Below are positions 1-8,424 of a stretch of 64,000 nt of DNA, piece by piece. Location of the stretch: assembly GCA_900770285.1 (NCBI GenBank), contig CAAGJO010000007.1, positions 105,029 to 169,028 of the forward strand. The letters are read 5' to 3'. This stretch comes from Oscillospiraceae bacterium (GTDB taxonomy: Bacteria > Bacillota > Clostridia > Oscillospirales > Ruminococcaceae). The position numbers were made by a program, and so were the translations under genes. A model generated the notes under the pieces. The model searched no databases, was not told where the DNA came from, and saw nothing but the letters and a program-made list of their open reading frames with translations. Numbering within the stretch: the first letter of the stretch is position 1; each line of letters opens with the position of its first letter.

Positions 1-103
1 TGAGGAAATCGAAAAGTGCTGTGTTTTTTATTATTGGCGGCAAACACAGACTTGAAGCCTGTTTAACTGTCCCGTCACCTGCACTAGTACTAGCACGAAC
101 AGC

Positions 104-140
104 AAAATTACCCGTTACCAAATTGGTAACGGGTAATTTT
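104..140 (-). terminator. Bidirectional terminator hairpin
   Basis: A perfect inverted repeat (arms 104-119 and 125-140, core TTACCCGTTACC) with a 5-base loop lies 4 bases past the stop of the lipoprotein gene. A/T runs on both arms would give a U tract in either direction. Bases 1-103 hold no gene I can recognise; short open stretches exist in two frames, but neither resembles a known C-terminus. Confidence 0.8.
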
Positions 141-144
141 TACT

Positions 145-2070
145 CTAAAATCTATTTCCTCCTCTGCCTCCGCCAAAACCATTTCCTGTAGAATTTGAAG
201 TTATAACACCATTAATAGTGACTTCTTCAGATACTGACCCAGCAGTTATTGTATAGGTTTCACCTTTCTTTAATTCAGGGGATGTAAATACTGCGCTTTG
301 CCAATCTTTAGAAGGTGTAAATGTCAAAACAGTATTTCCGCTGCTGTCTGTAATTTTTATTGCTTCATTTGCTGAGATTGTTGAAGAGAAATCATGCAAA
401 ACGCAGTTCTGAGTAGAACTTTCTCCGAATCCTTCTTCCATTCCAACGGCTCCGCAGGCTATAAGTGTTCCTCCCGTCGCCTTAGCTTCTCCATTATAGT
501 CAAGTGCTCCGTTTCCTCCGTTTGTAGGACCACTTACATAAACAACTCCACCTGTTAAATATAAATCTCCGTTTGAGTCCAGTCCGTCGCCGTCAGCATT
601 AACTGTAACAGTTCCTCCGTTTATGTTCAACGATACACCTTCCTGTGCTGCAAACTGGTCTGCCCCCGGTCTGTCCGCCGAATCTGTATCACTTCCTCCT
701 GCACAATTAATTCCGTCATCAGAAGCGGTGACTTTTATAGTTCCGCCGTCTATTTTAACTACAGAACCTTCCATGCCTTCATAACTTTTATCAATGTTGA
801 TTTCTCCATTGGAAATAGTTAAATTATTGTCTGCATGGATTCCGTCATCTCCCGAAGATGCGGTAATGCTTCCTCCTGATATTGTTATGTTACCATTGCA
901 ATGCAGCGAATCATCTGCTGAATCTATTTTAATTTTTCCTCCGCTGATTTTTATTTCACTGCCTGCCTTTATAGCTTTTGCTGATGTAGAAGTCTCATCG
1001 CTTTCTTCGGAAGCCGTTTCGCTGAATGCAACATTTGTTGCGGGTATTTCACCGTTATTGACATCAGGCTGCTCAGGAGGATTTCCGCCGTTATTCGGTG
1101 ACATCATATCTCCTCTAGGGCCTCCACCGCCTTTTCCCATATCTGAACGCCAGTCTCCGTTCGGAGTTCCATCCGATTTCATAGATGCATTTGAACTTCC
1201 TCCGCCTGTTGTAATGTCAAAACTTCCATCTTCTACAGTAATTACTTTTTCAGCTTCAATAGCATCATTGTTGGATACAATATTAAAGTTTCCTCCCGTA
1301 ATGCTTATAAACCCTTTGTCGGAATCTTCTGTGTTAGTAGATTTTATTCCATTTGAATCTGCCGACAACTTGAATGTTCCTCCTGAAATTTTCACACAAT
1401 CCTTTCCCTCCAAAGCCGTTGATGCAGAAGTCACATTTATTGTACCGTCAGTTATAACAAGGCCATCTTTTGATACTATGCCATGTTTGTAGTTTGCCTT
1501 TACATTAAGCGTTCCGCCGCCATTTATGGTCAAATCTGCTTTGGAAAATACGCAGCCGTCTGTGTTAGCGTCATCCTGACCTGAAGAATAACTGTCACCA
1601 TCGGAGAGAGTGTTTTCCGTGCCGTCATTGAGAACCACATAGACCTTTTTTGCCTTGCTTACAAAAATCGGTGCATTGTTTGAACAGGTAATTTTAACAC
1701 CGTTGAAAACAAGCTTGATCTCTGCATTTTTGTCAGAATCAACTATAATTCTGCCATTATCTGCGGTACCAGACAAAATATATGTACCTGCTTGACTTAT
1801 AGTTACATTTTCTCCTTGTGCAGCTGCACCTTCGCCGCTTATCTCAGCTTTTCCATTCGAAAAGGAAATAGATACAGTGCTCTCTTCATCATATCCTACA
1901 TCTAAATCTTCCGCTGCGATACTTACATCAATATTAGAAATTAATGAGTCAGAACCGGATATACTTGAAGACTGAGGGCTTTTGCTGTCTGTACAACCTG
2001 ATAAAACCACAGTTACAGATATTATTGCAGCTGCTGCAGCTGCAACTTTTTTTATTATTTTTGTTTTCAT
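145..2070 (-). CDS. Cthe_2159-like carbohydrate-binding beta-helix lipoprotein
   Basis: A 641-residue surface lipoprotein. Residues 1-26 form a lipoprotein signal ending in the lipobox LSGC. The rest is a string of short repeats of the type 'ISGGTFxI' / 'INGGTVxV', typical of a right-handed parallel beta-helix and of the Cthe_2159 (PF14262) carbohydrate-binding family, whose founding member binds plant polysaccharides. A Gly/Pro-rich low-complexity stretch (about residues 300-340) splits the helix, and the C-terminus is Gly/Arg-rich. An AGGAGG lies 8 bases before the ATG. It is the last gene after a DUF4956 gene and a VTC-domain gene, a grouping I know from other Clostridia. Surface polysaccharide binding is an inference from the family. 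Confidence 0.8.
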   Translation of the reverse strand: MKTKIIKKVAAAAAAIISVTVVLSGCTDSKSPQSSSISGSDSLISNIDVSIAAEDLDVGYDEESTVSISFSNGKAEISGEGAAAQGENVTISQAGTYILSGTADNGRIIVDSDKNAEIKLVFNGVKITCSNNAPIFVSKAKKVYVVLNDGTENTLSDGDSYSSGQDDANTDGCVFSKADLTINGGGTLNVKANYKHGIVSKDGLVITDGTINVTSASTALEGKDCVKISGGTFKLSADSNGIKSTNTEDSDKGFISITGGNFNIVSNNDAIEAEKVITVEDGSFDITTGGGSSNASMKSDGTPNGDWRSDMGKGGGGPRGDMMSPNNGGNPPEQPDVNNGEIPATNVAFSETASEESDETSTSAKAIKAGSEIKISGGKIKIDSADDSLHCNGNITISGGSITASSGDDGIHADNNLTISNGEINIDKSYEGMEGSVVKIDGGTIKVTASDDGINCAGGSDTDSADRPGADQFAAQEGVSLNINGGTVTVNADGDGLDSNGDLYLTGGVVYVSGPTNGGNGALDYNGEAKATGGTLIACGAVGMEEGFGESSTQNCVLHDFSSTISANEAIKITDSSGNTVLTFTPSKDWQSAVFTSPELKKGETYTITAGSVSEEVTINGVITSNSTGNGFGGGRGGNRF

Positions 2071-2107
2071 AAATTCTGCCTCCTATAATTGATTGGCATA
2101 ATATATT

Positions 2108-2782
2108 TTAAAAAGACTGTTCAACGGCATCGGGGATTCTTGAACACATTATTTCAAGATTGCCGTTTCTACATCTCAGTTCGTCTATAAGCTGCTTTTC
2201 ATTTACGCCGTTTTTTAAAATAATCTTATACTTAAGCTTGTAAAGACTTCCCATATTTGTAGTTTTAACATTTACAAGTTCAAAACGTACAAGATACTTC
2301 TCAAAAATATCATCAAATACATTTGTATAATCAAGACTTTCTGGAATTGTAATATTAAGTTCTTTTTCAGTTGTTCCTTTGTTACCTATTGGCAGAATTG
2401 TATAAATAATATTCAGCAGGCTGACGCTGAGCGCAAGACAAACAGCAAGTCCAAGGTGTGCTGTTCCTGTAGCAAGACCTACCGCCATTGAAAGGAATAT
2501 AGCACATATATCCATTGCACTTCCCGGCACAGAACGAAACCTGACCAGACTGAATGCACCCATGACAGCAACGCCTGTTCCAATATTTCCGTTTACAAGC
2601 ATTATCACAACCTGTACTATTACAGGCAGCAAAGCCAATGTCATCATAAAGCTTTTGGTTTTCTTCTGTTTGAAATTAAATGCAAATGCAATTACAATTC
2701 CCAGTATTAATGATGCAATTGTACATAATATAAAGTCCCCTGTGGAAATTGTTTCTACTGATGTTGTTAATGTGTCAAGCAC
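2108..2782 (-). CDS. DUF4956 multi-pass membrane protein
   Basis: A 224-residue protein with about four hydrophobic segments in residues 15-140 (including 'LALLPVIVQVVIMLV' and 'ICAIFLSMAVGLATG') and a soluble C-terminal half. The central 'GAFSLVRFRS' motif is characteristic of DUF4956. Its start overlaps the stop of the upstream VTC-domain gene by 8 bases, so the two are translationally coupled. DUF4956 proteins are commonly encoded beside VTC/polyphosphate-polymerase-like proteins, and the pair is thought to act at the membrane. The biochemical role is unknown. Confidence 0.8.
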   Translation of the reverse strand: MLDTLTTSVETISTGDFILCTIASLILGIVIAFAFNFKQKKTKSFMMTLALLPVIVQVVIMLVNGNIGTGVAVMGAFSLVRFRSVPGSAMDICAIFLSMAVGLATGTAHLGLAVCLALSVSLLNIIYTILPIGNKGTTEKELNITIPESLDYTNVFDDIFEKYLVRFELVNVKTTNMGSLYKLKYKIILKNGVNEKQLIDELRCRNGNLEIMCSRIPDAVEQSF

Positions 2783-3503
2783 AAATAATCACCTTACCTT
2801 TATTATTTTTTTCGGAAAGCTGTTGAAGATATGCTGTTCCATACTTTGAAAACGACTGCGGATAAATTTTAAGCTCATCAAGAATTTTTGAAAGCCATAT
2901 GGGCATTGCTCCGGGAATTTTGATTTCCATGATTTTTGTATTACCTTCCAGAAGGTTTTTTCCCCAAATTCCTTTTTCAAGTTCAAGCTGATCTTCTCTG
3001 TATATGATATTGTAGTCAAAAGTTATGCGCAGTGAGGGATTTTCGATTCTGCAAAGTGCAATTCTCTCATAGCTTAAAAACATGGCAGGAGCAATGTTTT
3101 TATAAAAGCCAAGAAAATATCCAAGTTCTTTCTCAATTTGAGGATTTATCTGAGGGGAACTTTTCCCTGAAATAAAATCTCTTGACTGTGCAAGGGACAT
3201 TTCAACTCTTCGCTTATATACAACTCCCTTGTATTTCTTTTTAAGCTCTACAAACACCATTGAATCATCATTGGGAACACCATAGCTCCTGACTCGCAGT
3301 TTTTCCTTATAAACCGGCTTTTCAATGGAATTTCTTATCAGCAAATGATCAGGAGTGTCATAATATATATTACATACTGTACTTTTTGCATATTTATCAC
3401 TGACAAAATGCTCTTCAAGTCTGCTGACAAGTTCATCAAATATATTTTCGTGGATTATGTATTTCTTTTCATACCGTTTAAAAATTTCCTGATAGTCTTT
3501 CAT
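2775..3503 (-). CDS. VTC-domain (polyphosphate polymerase-like) protein
   Basis: A 242-residue cytoplasmic protein with the features of the VTC / CYTH-like tunnel fold (PF09359): an N-terminal 'RYEKKYI', a run of basic residues 'ELKKKYKGVVYKRR' near residue 88, and 'MEIKIPG' near the C-terminus. Yeast VTC4 makes polyphosphate from ATP in such a tunnel. The bacterial homologues next to DUF4956 are annotated as polyphosphate polymerase domain proteins, but their reaction is not established. AAAGGAG precedes the ATG at 3503. It heads the trio VTC-DUF4956-Cthe_2159-like, directly after the terminator of a two-component system that may control it. Confidence 0.8.
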   Translation of the reverse strand: MKDYQEIFKRYEKKYIIHENIFDELVSRLEEHFVSDKYAKSTVCNIYYDTPDHLLIRNSIEKPVYKEKLRVRSYGVPNDDSMVFVELKKKYKGVVYKRRVEMSLAQSRDFISGKSSPQINPQIEKELGYFLGFYKNIAPAMFLSYERIALCRIENPSLRITFDYNIIYREDQLELEKGIWGKNLLEGNTKIMEIKIPGAMPIWLSKILDELKIYPQSFSKYGTAYLQQLSEKNNKGKVIICA

Positions 3504-3606
3504 ATAACCGTCTCCTTTCTTTTATCTTATCGTTGATTAAAGTATAAATCATCAACCTTAAATGTAGTTTAATTCTATATGAATTCTAAGTGAAAATATA
3601 TATAAA

Positions 3607-3642
3607 AAGTGCCGAGTGCAATGATTTTTGCACTCGGCACTT
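3607..3642 (-). terminator. Terminator of the histidine kinase gene
   Basis: A perfect 15-base stem (3607-3621 with 3628-3642, core GTGCCGAGTGCAA) sits 10 bases past the kinase stop. On the minus strand it is followed by a T-rich tract. It separates the two-component genes from the VTC operon. Confidence 0.9.
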
Positions 3643-3652
3643 AATACAGGCT

Positions 3653-4969
3653 TTATTGAATGTTTGATTTTTTATGCTTTTTAGGAATTCTGGGAAGAGT
3701 TGCAGTAAAAATAACTGTTTTATCCTGAACCGTGCATACGATTTTGCCTTTATGAGATTTTAATATCTCCTTGGCAATAGACAATCCTATGCCGTAACCG
3801 CCTCTCTTTTCTCCGTCACTCCTTGATCTTGAAGAGTCTGCCCGATAGAATCTGTCAAATAATTTTGAAAGATCTCCTTCAGGAGGCATTGAACATGGAT
3901 TTGATACTTGTAAAATGATATCCTTACCATTTGCACCTATCATAAGGCTTAAATTTATTTTCCCTCCGTCGTCGGAATATTTCACTGCATTCTCTGTTAA
4001 AATGGAGACAAGTTGTCTTACCGCTCCTTCATCACCATAATAAACCAAGTTATTTTGAATATTGAGTTCAAGTGTTCTTCCCTTAGTCTGCGCTAAGGTT
4101 ACAAAGGGAGCGGCAGCGTCATACACAGCGTCAGAAATATTAAAATCCTCAAAGGCAAACTGTATTTCTTCTTCCTCCATTTTTGCAAGACTAAGTAAAT
4201 TTTTGATTAGTCCGTTTAACCTTGCTACCTGATTTTTTATGCTTTCAGTCCATTCATTAGGCTGTGAGGTCATTTCGATAACTTCCGTATTGACAGAAAT
4301 AATCGCCAGAGGAGTTTTTATTTCGTGTCCTGCATCTGTAATAAACTGTTTCTGTTTTTCAAAGCTTTCTATTACAGGGCGAATTGCTTTTTTAGATAAT
4401 ATAATTATTAAAAGGCAGACTACCAGATATCCTGCAAGTCCAATGGTACAGGATATTAAAAGAAAGCTGTTTTTAGTCTTTTGGTCATTCCGGCAATCCA
4501 TAAATATGATTATTTCCTCATCGTCTTTTTCTGATATCAAGTATCTGTAATTGCCGTCAGTTCCTTTTTCATTCCCCTTTTCTAAAGCCCGCTCGCCGAA
4601 ATCAATGGCTTCTTGACTTGTAATTGCTGCAACATGACCTGTATCCACTTTAGTAATTTCTTTGTCTTCATCAGCAAAAACCACGAAGTATCTGGTCTGA
4701 TATTTTGTTTCCTCATTAATCTCCCTGTGCCTGTCCGGTTTAACAGGATTAATATTATTGTTATCAATAGGCTTGTCCTGAAACTTTTGAGGACGATTAA
4801 AATCAGGAAAAACCCCTCCATTGTCTGCAATCAGCTCCAATATATTATCTGCATTCTCATTTATTTGATAAATATTTACGCCGTTTATACCGCCAACAAT
4901 AGCAACTTCAACAATAAGCAATGACAGTGCAGCAATAAGTACAAATTTTTTCTGCAGCCGCCTAATCAT
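3653..4969 (-). CDS. Sensor histidine kinase
   Basis: A 438-residue membrane sensor kinase. A first membrane segment (about residues 9-30) and a second (about 170-193) flank an extracytoplasmic sensor domain. HisKA follows with the phospho-acceptor in 'DAGHEIKTPL'. Then comes HATPase_c with an N-box near 'ILTENAVKYSDDGG', an F-box 'LFDRFYRAD' and a G-box 'GYGIGLSIAKEI'. I place the start at 4969 (MIRRLQKK), which overlaps the response regulator stop by 8 bases, rather than 60 bases further upstream inside that gene. All catalytic boxes are intact, although its partner regulator is broken (4962-5619). Confidence 0.85.
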   Translation of the reverse strand: MIRRLQKKFVLIAALSLLIVEVAIVGGINGVNIYQINENADNILELIADNGGVFPDFNRPQKFQDKPIDNNNINPVKPDRHREINEETKYQTRYFVVFADEDKEITKVDTGHVAAITSQEAIDFGERALEKGNEKGTDGNYRYLISEKDDEEIIIFMDCRNDQKTKNSFLLISCTIGLAGYLVVCLLIIILSKKAIRPVIESFEKQKQFITDAGHEIKTPLAIISVNTEVIEMTSQPNEWTESIKNQVARLNGLIKNLLSLAKMEEEEIQFAFEDFNISDAVYDAAAPFVTLAQTKGRTLELNIQNNLVYYGDEGAVRQLVSILTENAVKYSDDGGKINLSLMIGANGKDIILQVSNPCSMPPEGDLSKLFDRFYRADSSRSRSDGEKRGGYGIGLSIAKEILKSHKGKIVCTVQDKTVIFTATLPRIPKKHKKSNIQ

Positions 4970-5619
4970 TTTTCTTTTCCTCCAATGTATATCCGATTCC
5001 TCTTGTGGCTTTAATTTCAACATTTGCACCGATAAGGCTCAGTTTTTTTCTAAGATAAGTTATATATACCCATACAACATTGATTTCCGCCTCTGAATCA
5101 TATCCCCAGATTTTCTCCATAAACCGCTCTGTAGAAATAAGAATACCGTGATTGAGAATAAATGTTTCAATCATTTGAAACTCCTTATTACCCAAACGCT
5201 GAGAACTCTTAGGGCCTCTAAGCTCAAAGGTCTGCCTGTTAAGGGTAATATTTCCGTAAGACAATGTATTTGGCGCAAAATCATTTTTTCGCCTTGTCAT
5301 TGCTCTGATTCTTGCTAAAAGCTCACCCATAGCAAAGGGTTTAGTAATGTAATCATCAGCTCCGGAGTCAAGTCCGTTTATTCTGTCATTAATATCAGAT
5401 TTTGCAGTAAGAAACAAAACAGGCGATTTAATTCCTTTTTCACGAATTCTTTTCAATACTTCAATTCCGTCGAGTCCCGGCATCATAATCCTGCTCCGAT
5501 GCATAGTTCAAAGCGTCCGTTCCGTTATATACTGCGTCTACAGAGTAATTATTATGCTTTAAAATTGTTACAAGAGCATTTGAAAGCTCTATCTCATCTT
5601 CTGCCAATAAAAGTCTCAT
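4962..5619 (-). pseudogene. OmpR-family response regulator, frameshifted
   Basis: The N-terminal half of the receiver (MRLLLAEDE, start at 5619 with AGGAG) runs in one frame to '...EQDYDAG', then stops. The rest (MMPGLDG, T-A-K-S, 'GADDYITKP' and a complete winged-helix OmpR DNA-binding domain ending at 4962) continues in another frame. The break is at about 5479-5494. The missing segment is exactly where the phospho-acceptor Asp (usual 'LDIMMPG') should be. Nine bases, ATTATGATG, fit both frames at the junction, as if a roughly 23-base segment between two such repeats were lost. A -10 TATAAT on the minus strand lies at 5699-5704. It could be a true pseudogene, a strain variant or an assembly error. 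Confidence 0.85.
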
Positions 5620-6065
5620 ATTCTCAGCTCCTGTCTGAATAAGTCTTGATTTTAATAAGGGACTTGTACCAATAGACATCTTGTCTAAGTTTTATTTTAT
5701 TATAGCACAAAAACCTTAATTACAGTTAAAAATATTTTAATTAAAGCTGAATTTATTAATTGAAAGTCTGGTTATATATTATATGGTTTATATAACTGCC
5801 CTCTGATGTTCTGATTCTTATACAAATTACTTCAAATACTACAGTTATTGATGACAGAAAAATCAAAGGCAAAAGCAGAAAACAAATTATTATAAATGTT
5901 ATCTTTTAATTCATTAAAAAACTTCATACATGGTTACTGATGAAAACTTCCGCACATGATTAATTCATTGCCTTACACAATTCAGTTATTGTGAACACAG
6001 CAACCATGTATATGAGTATAAATCTGCAAAAATCAAAGTTCTTAAAGTAAGGTCTTTGCGCTGCT
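5620..6065. other. AT-rich intergenic region without a recognised gene
   Basis: About 446 bases. The left part carries the minus-strand promoter region of the response regulator (TATAAT at 5699-5704, no good -35). The right part includes two widely spaced complementary arms, ATACATGGTT near 5930 and AACCATGTAT near 6002. I see no coding signal and no known RNA. Confidence 0.5.
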
Positions 6066-6617
6066 TTAACGCTTACAGCAAAACTGCCTGTAAATTCCCT
6101 TTGACATATAATCTGCCATTTCAAGCGCTTCCCGTTCTATAGCATTAAACATTTGAATATCCTTTGGATATTCTTTTTTTATCCTTAATGCTGCCTCCTT
6201 TTCAGTCATGCTTAAATGACTATACATCATTTTCTGCCACATCTGTTTGCTCCAATTGGGATTGATCTTACATAAAAATTCTGCTATGTCGTCAGCATTG
6301 TGATACCACTTTTTTCGCAATTCATCTGCTTTTGATGTATCCATATCCTTATCTGCATTTACAAGTTCTCCGCCAATCTGCAAATGCTCCGTAAGTAATG
6401 ACTTAAATGTATCAGATTCTTTTTGACTATAGAACTTTTTCAGCGCATTAGCAAAATCACCAGGGTTTTGAAGCAGCCTGTCAGTAACATACTTCAGATC
6501 ATCCAGTCCTTCCACTGTGCTTATAATAAAAAATCTTGTCCAATATACATGCTGCGACCATAGTTTTCGCATTTCATTATATATTTCCAATTGGTTGCAT
6601 CTGCAAAATCTGTTCAT
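6066..6617 (-). CDS. Conserved clostridial protein of unknown function
   Basis: A 183-residue soluble, mostly alpha-helical protein. The N-terminal cysteines (C5, C7) and 'LWSQHVYWTRFFI' recall an uncharacterised family I have seen in many Clostridia, with the further conserved blocks 'VTDRLLQNP', 'LLTEHL', 'RKKWYHNADDIA', 'INPNWS' and 'YSHLSMTEKEA'. I know of no assigned function. GGGAG lies 7 bases before the ATG. It is not clearly in an operon with its neighbours. Confidence 0.7.
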   Translation of the reverse strand: MNRFCRCNQLEIYNEMRKLWSQHVYWTRFFIISTVEGLDDLKYVTDRLLQNPGDFANALKKFYSQKESDTFKSLLTEHLQIGGELVNADKDMDTSKADELRKKWYHNADDIAEFLCKINPNWSKQMWQKMMYSHLSMTEKEAALRIKKEYPKDIQMFNAIEREALEMADYMSKGIYRQFCCKR

Positions 6618-6700
6618 AACAAAACTCCCTTATATAAATTAAACTATATATTATCATATGATATCGGGAATGATTTGTTACTTTTATTCACAACTACAAA

Positions 6701-6729
6701 AACCGCCACAGAAATGCTCTGTGACGGTT
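6701..6729 (-). terminator. Terminator after the zinc-ribbon gene
   Basis: A stem of 12 pairs with one mismatch (AACCGCCACAGA with TCTGTGACGGTT), followed on the minus strand by TTTTTG, 25 bases past the stop of the zinc-ribbon gene. Confidence 0.85.
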
Positions 6730-6754
6730 ATAAATACGTTATTAACTTTGAGAG

Positions 6755-7042
6755 TTATGCGTTTTCCTGTTCTTCTTTAAGCTTTGCAAAACATTCGCTG
6801 CAATATACCGGTCTGTCTTCTCTTGGCTTAAAAGGAACAACAGCTACACCGCCGCAGGCAGCACATGTTGCTTCATATGTCTGTCTGCCTTCTTTTGCAG
6901 CTCTCTTACGAGCATCACGGCAGTTCTTGCATCTCTGCGGCTCATTCTGGAAGCCTTTTTCTGCATAGAATTCCTGCTCACCAGCAGTAAATACAAATTC
7001 CTCTCCGCATTCTTTACAAACTAAAGTCTTGTCTTCGTACAT
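6755..7042 (-). CDS. Zinc-ribbon protein
   Basis: A 95-residue protein with four CxxC knuckles: CKEC (residue 9), CKNC (about 38), CAAC (about 59) and CSEC (about 80), giving two treble-clef/ribbon zinc sites. The first half matches the 'probable zinc-ribbon' family (PF13451) seen in Firmicutes. A longer frame reaches 7114, but the start at 7042 (MYEDKTLVC) fits the family and leaves the upstream bases as leader. It lies 59 bases downstream of a SigH-like sigma gene, so co-transcription is likely. A nucleic-acid-binding role is inferred. Confidence 0.75.
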   Translation of the reverse strand: MYEDKTLVCKECGEEFVFTAGEQEFYAEKGFQNEPQRCKNCRDARKRAAKEGRQTYEATCAACGGVAVVPFKPREDRPVYCSECFAKLKEEQENA

Positions 7043-7101
7043 AATTGATACCTCACAATTTTGATTTCTAGAACGTCCAGCGTTCATATTTTTGCGCAAA
7101 A

Positions 7102-7674
7102 TTATTCCAGACATGATCTCAAAACCGATTTAAGCTTATTCCTGACTCTCTGCATAGCATTATCCACTGTTTTGACTGAACAATTCAGCTTGTCTGCTAT
7201 CTGATTGTAAGGTAAATCTGTTAAATACAGTTGAAATACTCGCCATTCCTGCTCGGACAAAGCAGAAATGATTTTATCATAAATCTCATTCAGCTTTACT
7301 TTTTCCAAAACAATATCATCGGGGATTTCAGAAAAATCACTCATTAAATCATCAGGAACTTGAGAAATCTCTCCTCCGATATGCTTTAGCTTATGATTAG
7401 CAGAAATCATTTTATTGCGTATGCACACATACGCATAGGTTGAAAACTTACTGTTTTTTTGGCTGTCATAGGTTTTAACCGCATTCATTAAACCAATAAA
7501 ACCTTCCTGGATTAAATCGTCGGCATTATCCTGTGATATTTTACCTGCCAATGCTTTTATGATACATATACAACGAGAGAACAGCTCAAAAGCTGCTTCT
7601 TTATCGTTTCTTGCTTTTACGGCAAGCTCTTCATCGGATAAATTTTCAAATCTGCTGTATTGTCTTTTATCCAA
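7102..7674 (-). CDS. SigH-like sigma-70 family factor
   Basis: A 190-residue RNA polymerase sigma factor. Region 2 is 'DDLIQEGFIGLMNAVKTYD' with 'KFSTYAYVCIRNKM'. Region 4 is a helix-turn-helix, 'YNQIADKLNCSVKTVDNAM'. The length and the 'LSDEEL..A..ND..A...L' N-terminus resemble Spo0H/SigH, the stationary-phase and sporulation sigma of Firmicutes. The absence of the usual rpmG-secE-nusG neighbours here (they lie at 41-42 kb) leaves orthology open. It probably forms an operon with the zinc-ribbon gene. Confidence 0.8.
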   Translation of the reverse strand: MDKRQYSRFENLSDEELAVKARNDKEAAFELFSRCICIIKALAGKISQDNADDLIQEGFIGLMNAVKTYDSQKNSKFSTYAYVCIRNKMISANHKLKHIGGEISQVPDDLMSDFSEIPDDIVLEKVKLNEIYDKIISALSEQEWRVFQLYLTDLPYNQIADKLNCSVKTVDNAMQRVRNKLKSVLRSCLE

Positions 7675-7806
7675 CTCGATTTCACCATCCGCACAATTTT
7701 ACAAAACAATAATAGCACACTAACTAAAGATTGTCAAGCAATTATCTATTTTTTGTTATTACTAAACACAATTAGACCCGATTATATGTTAATGTTGCAT
7801 AACAAA

Positions 7807-8367
7807 TTAATCTAAATTACAATATTTCTCTCTTCCGCTTTTAAAAATATCTCCGCCATAACAGTCGTTTGCCACAACAAGAGGAAAGTCTTCAAAATAA
7901 AGCTTTTTAACTGATTCGCAGCCCAGGTCCTCAAAAGCTATAATCTCACATGATTTTATGCAGTTTGCTGCCAGAGCTCCGCAGCCACCGATAGCGCAAA
8001 GATAAATAGCTTTATTCCGTACAATTGCATCTACAACTTCTTTGGAACGCTCTCCTTTTCCTATCATTGCTCCCAGGCCTGAATCAAGAAATCTTGGTGC
8101 AAATCTGTCCATTCGTCCCGAAGTCGTAGGTCCGCATGAACCGATTGGTTTTCCTTCCGGAGCAGGAGTCGGGCCTGCATAATAAATTACTGCGTCCTTT
8201 AAATCATATGGCAGTTTTTCGCCATTGTCCAGCAACGCATTAATTCTTTTGTGAGCAGCGTCCCTTGAAGTATAAACTATGCCAGAAAGTAAGATCTTAT
8301 CGCCGCAATGAAACTCACCTGCTCTTTTTTTCAATTCTTCTGCTCTGCATTTATAAATCTGTGACAT
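7807..8367 (-). CDS. Class I fumarate hydratase / tartrate dehydratase beta subunit
   Basis: A 186-residue protein matching the C-terminal (beta) subunit of two-subunit class I Fe-S fumarases and L-tartrate dehydratases: 'AGDKILLSG'-like start, 'YYAGPTPAPEGKPIGSCGPT', 'SGRMD', 'MIGKG' and 'GGCGALAA'. The beta subunit provides part of the substrate site and needs the alpha subunit, which carries the 4Fe-4S cluster. No alpha gene lies next to it, and the upstream neighbour is ftsZ. The start at 8367 is chosen for GGAGG 7 bases upstream; the longer frame to 8421 runs through the ftsZ terminator hairpin. Confidence 0.85.
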   Translation of the reverse strand: MSQIYKCRAEELKKRAGEFHCGDKILLSGIVYTSRDAAHKRINALLDNGEKLPYDLKDAVIYYAGPTPAPEGKPIGSCGPTTSGRMDRFAPRFLDSGLGAMIGKGERSKEVVDAIVRNKAIYLCAIGGCGALAANCIKSCEIIAFEDLGCESVKKLYFEDFPLVVANDCYGGDIFKSGREKYCNLD

Positions 8368-8386
8368 AAAAACCTCCGTAAAAAAA

Positions 8387-8411
8387 GGCGAACCATGTTT
8401 AACGGCTCGCC
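8387..8411 (-). terminator. Terminator of ftsZ
   Basis: On the minus strand GGCGAGCC and GGTTCGCC form an 8-pair stem (one G-U), then a run of seven T. It starts 13 bases past the ftsZ stop and overlaps the leader of the fumarase beta gene, whose SD sits in the T tract's downstream flank. Confidence 0.8.
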
Positions 8412-8424
8412 CATCATTCAAAAA

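Noticed and set aside
1..103. Partial coding sequence at the left edge
   Set aside because: Short open stretches exist in two frames, but none shows a recognisable protein end or codon signal.
794..1492. A 232-codon open frame on the plus strand inside the beta-helix lipoprotein gene
   Set aside because: It is antisense to the repetitive lipoprotein gene, low in complexity (Ser/Pro-rich) and has no family resemblance; a by-product of the repeat composition.
5925..6015. Structured non-coding RNA in the gap before the unknown gene
   Set aside because: Only two short complementary arms about 65 bases apart; no promoter, terminator or known RNA motif supports it.
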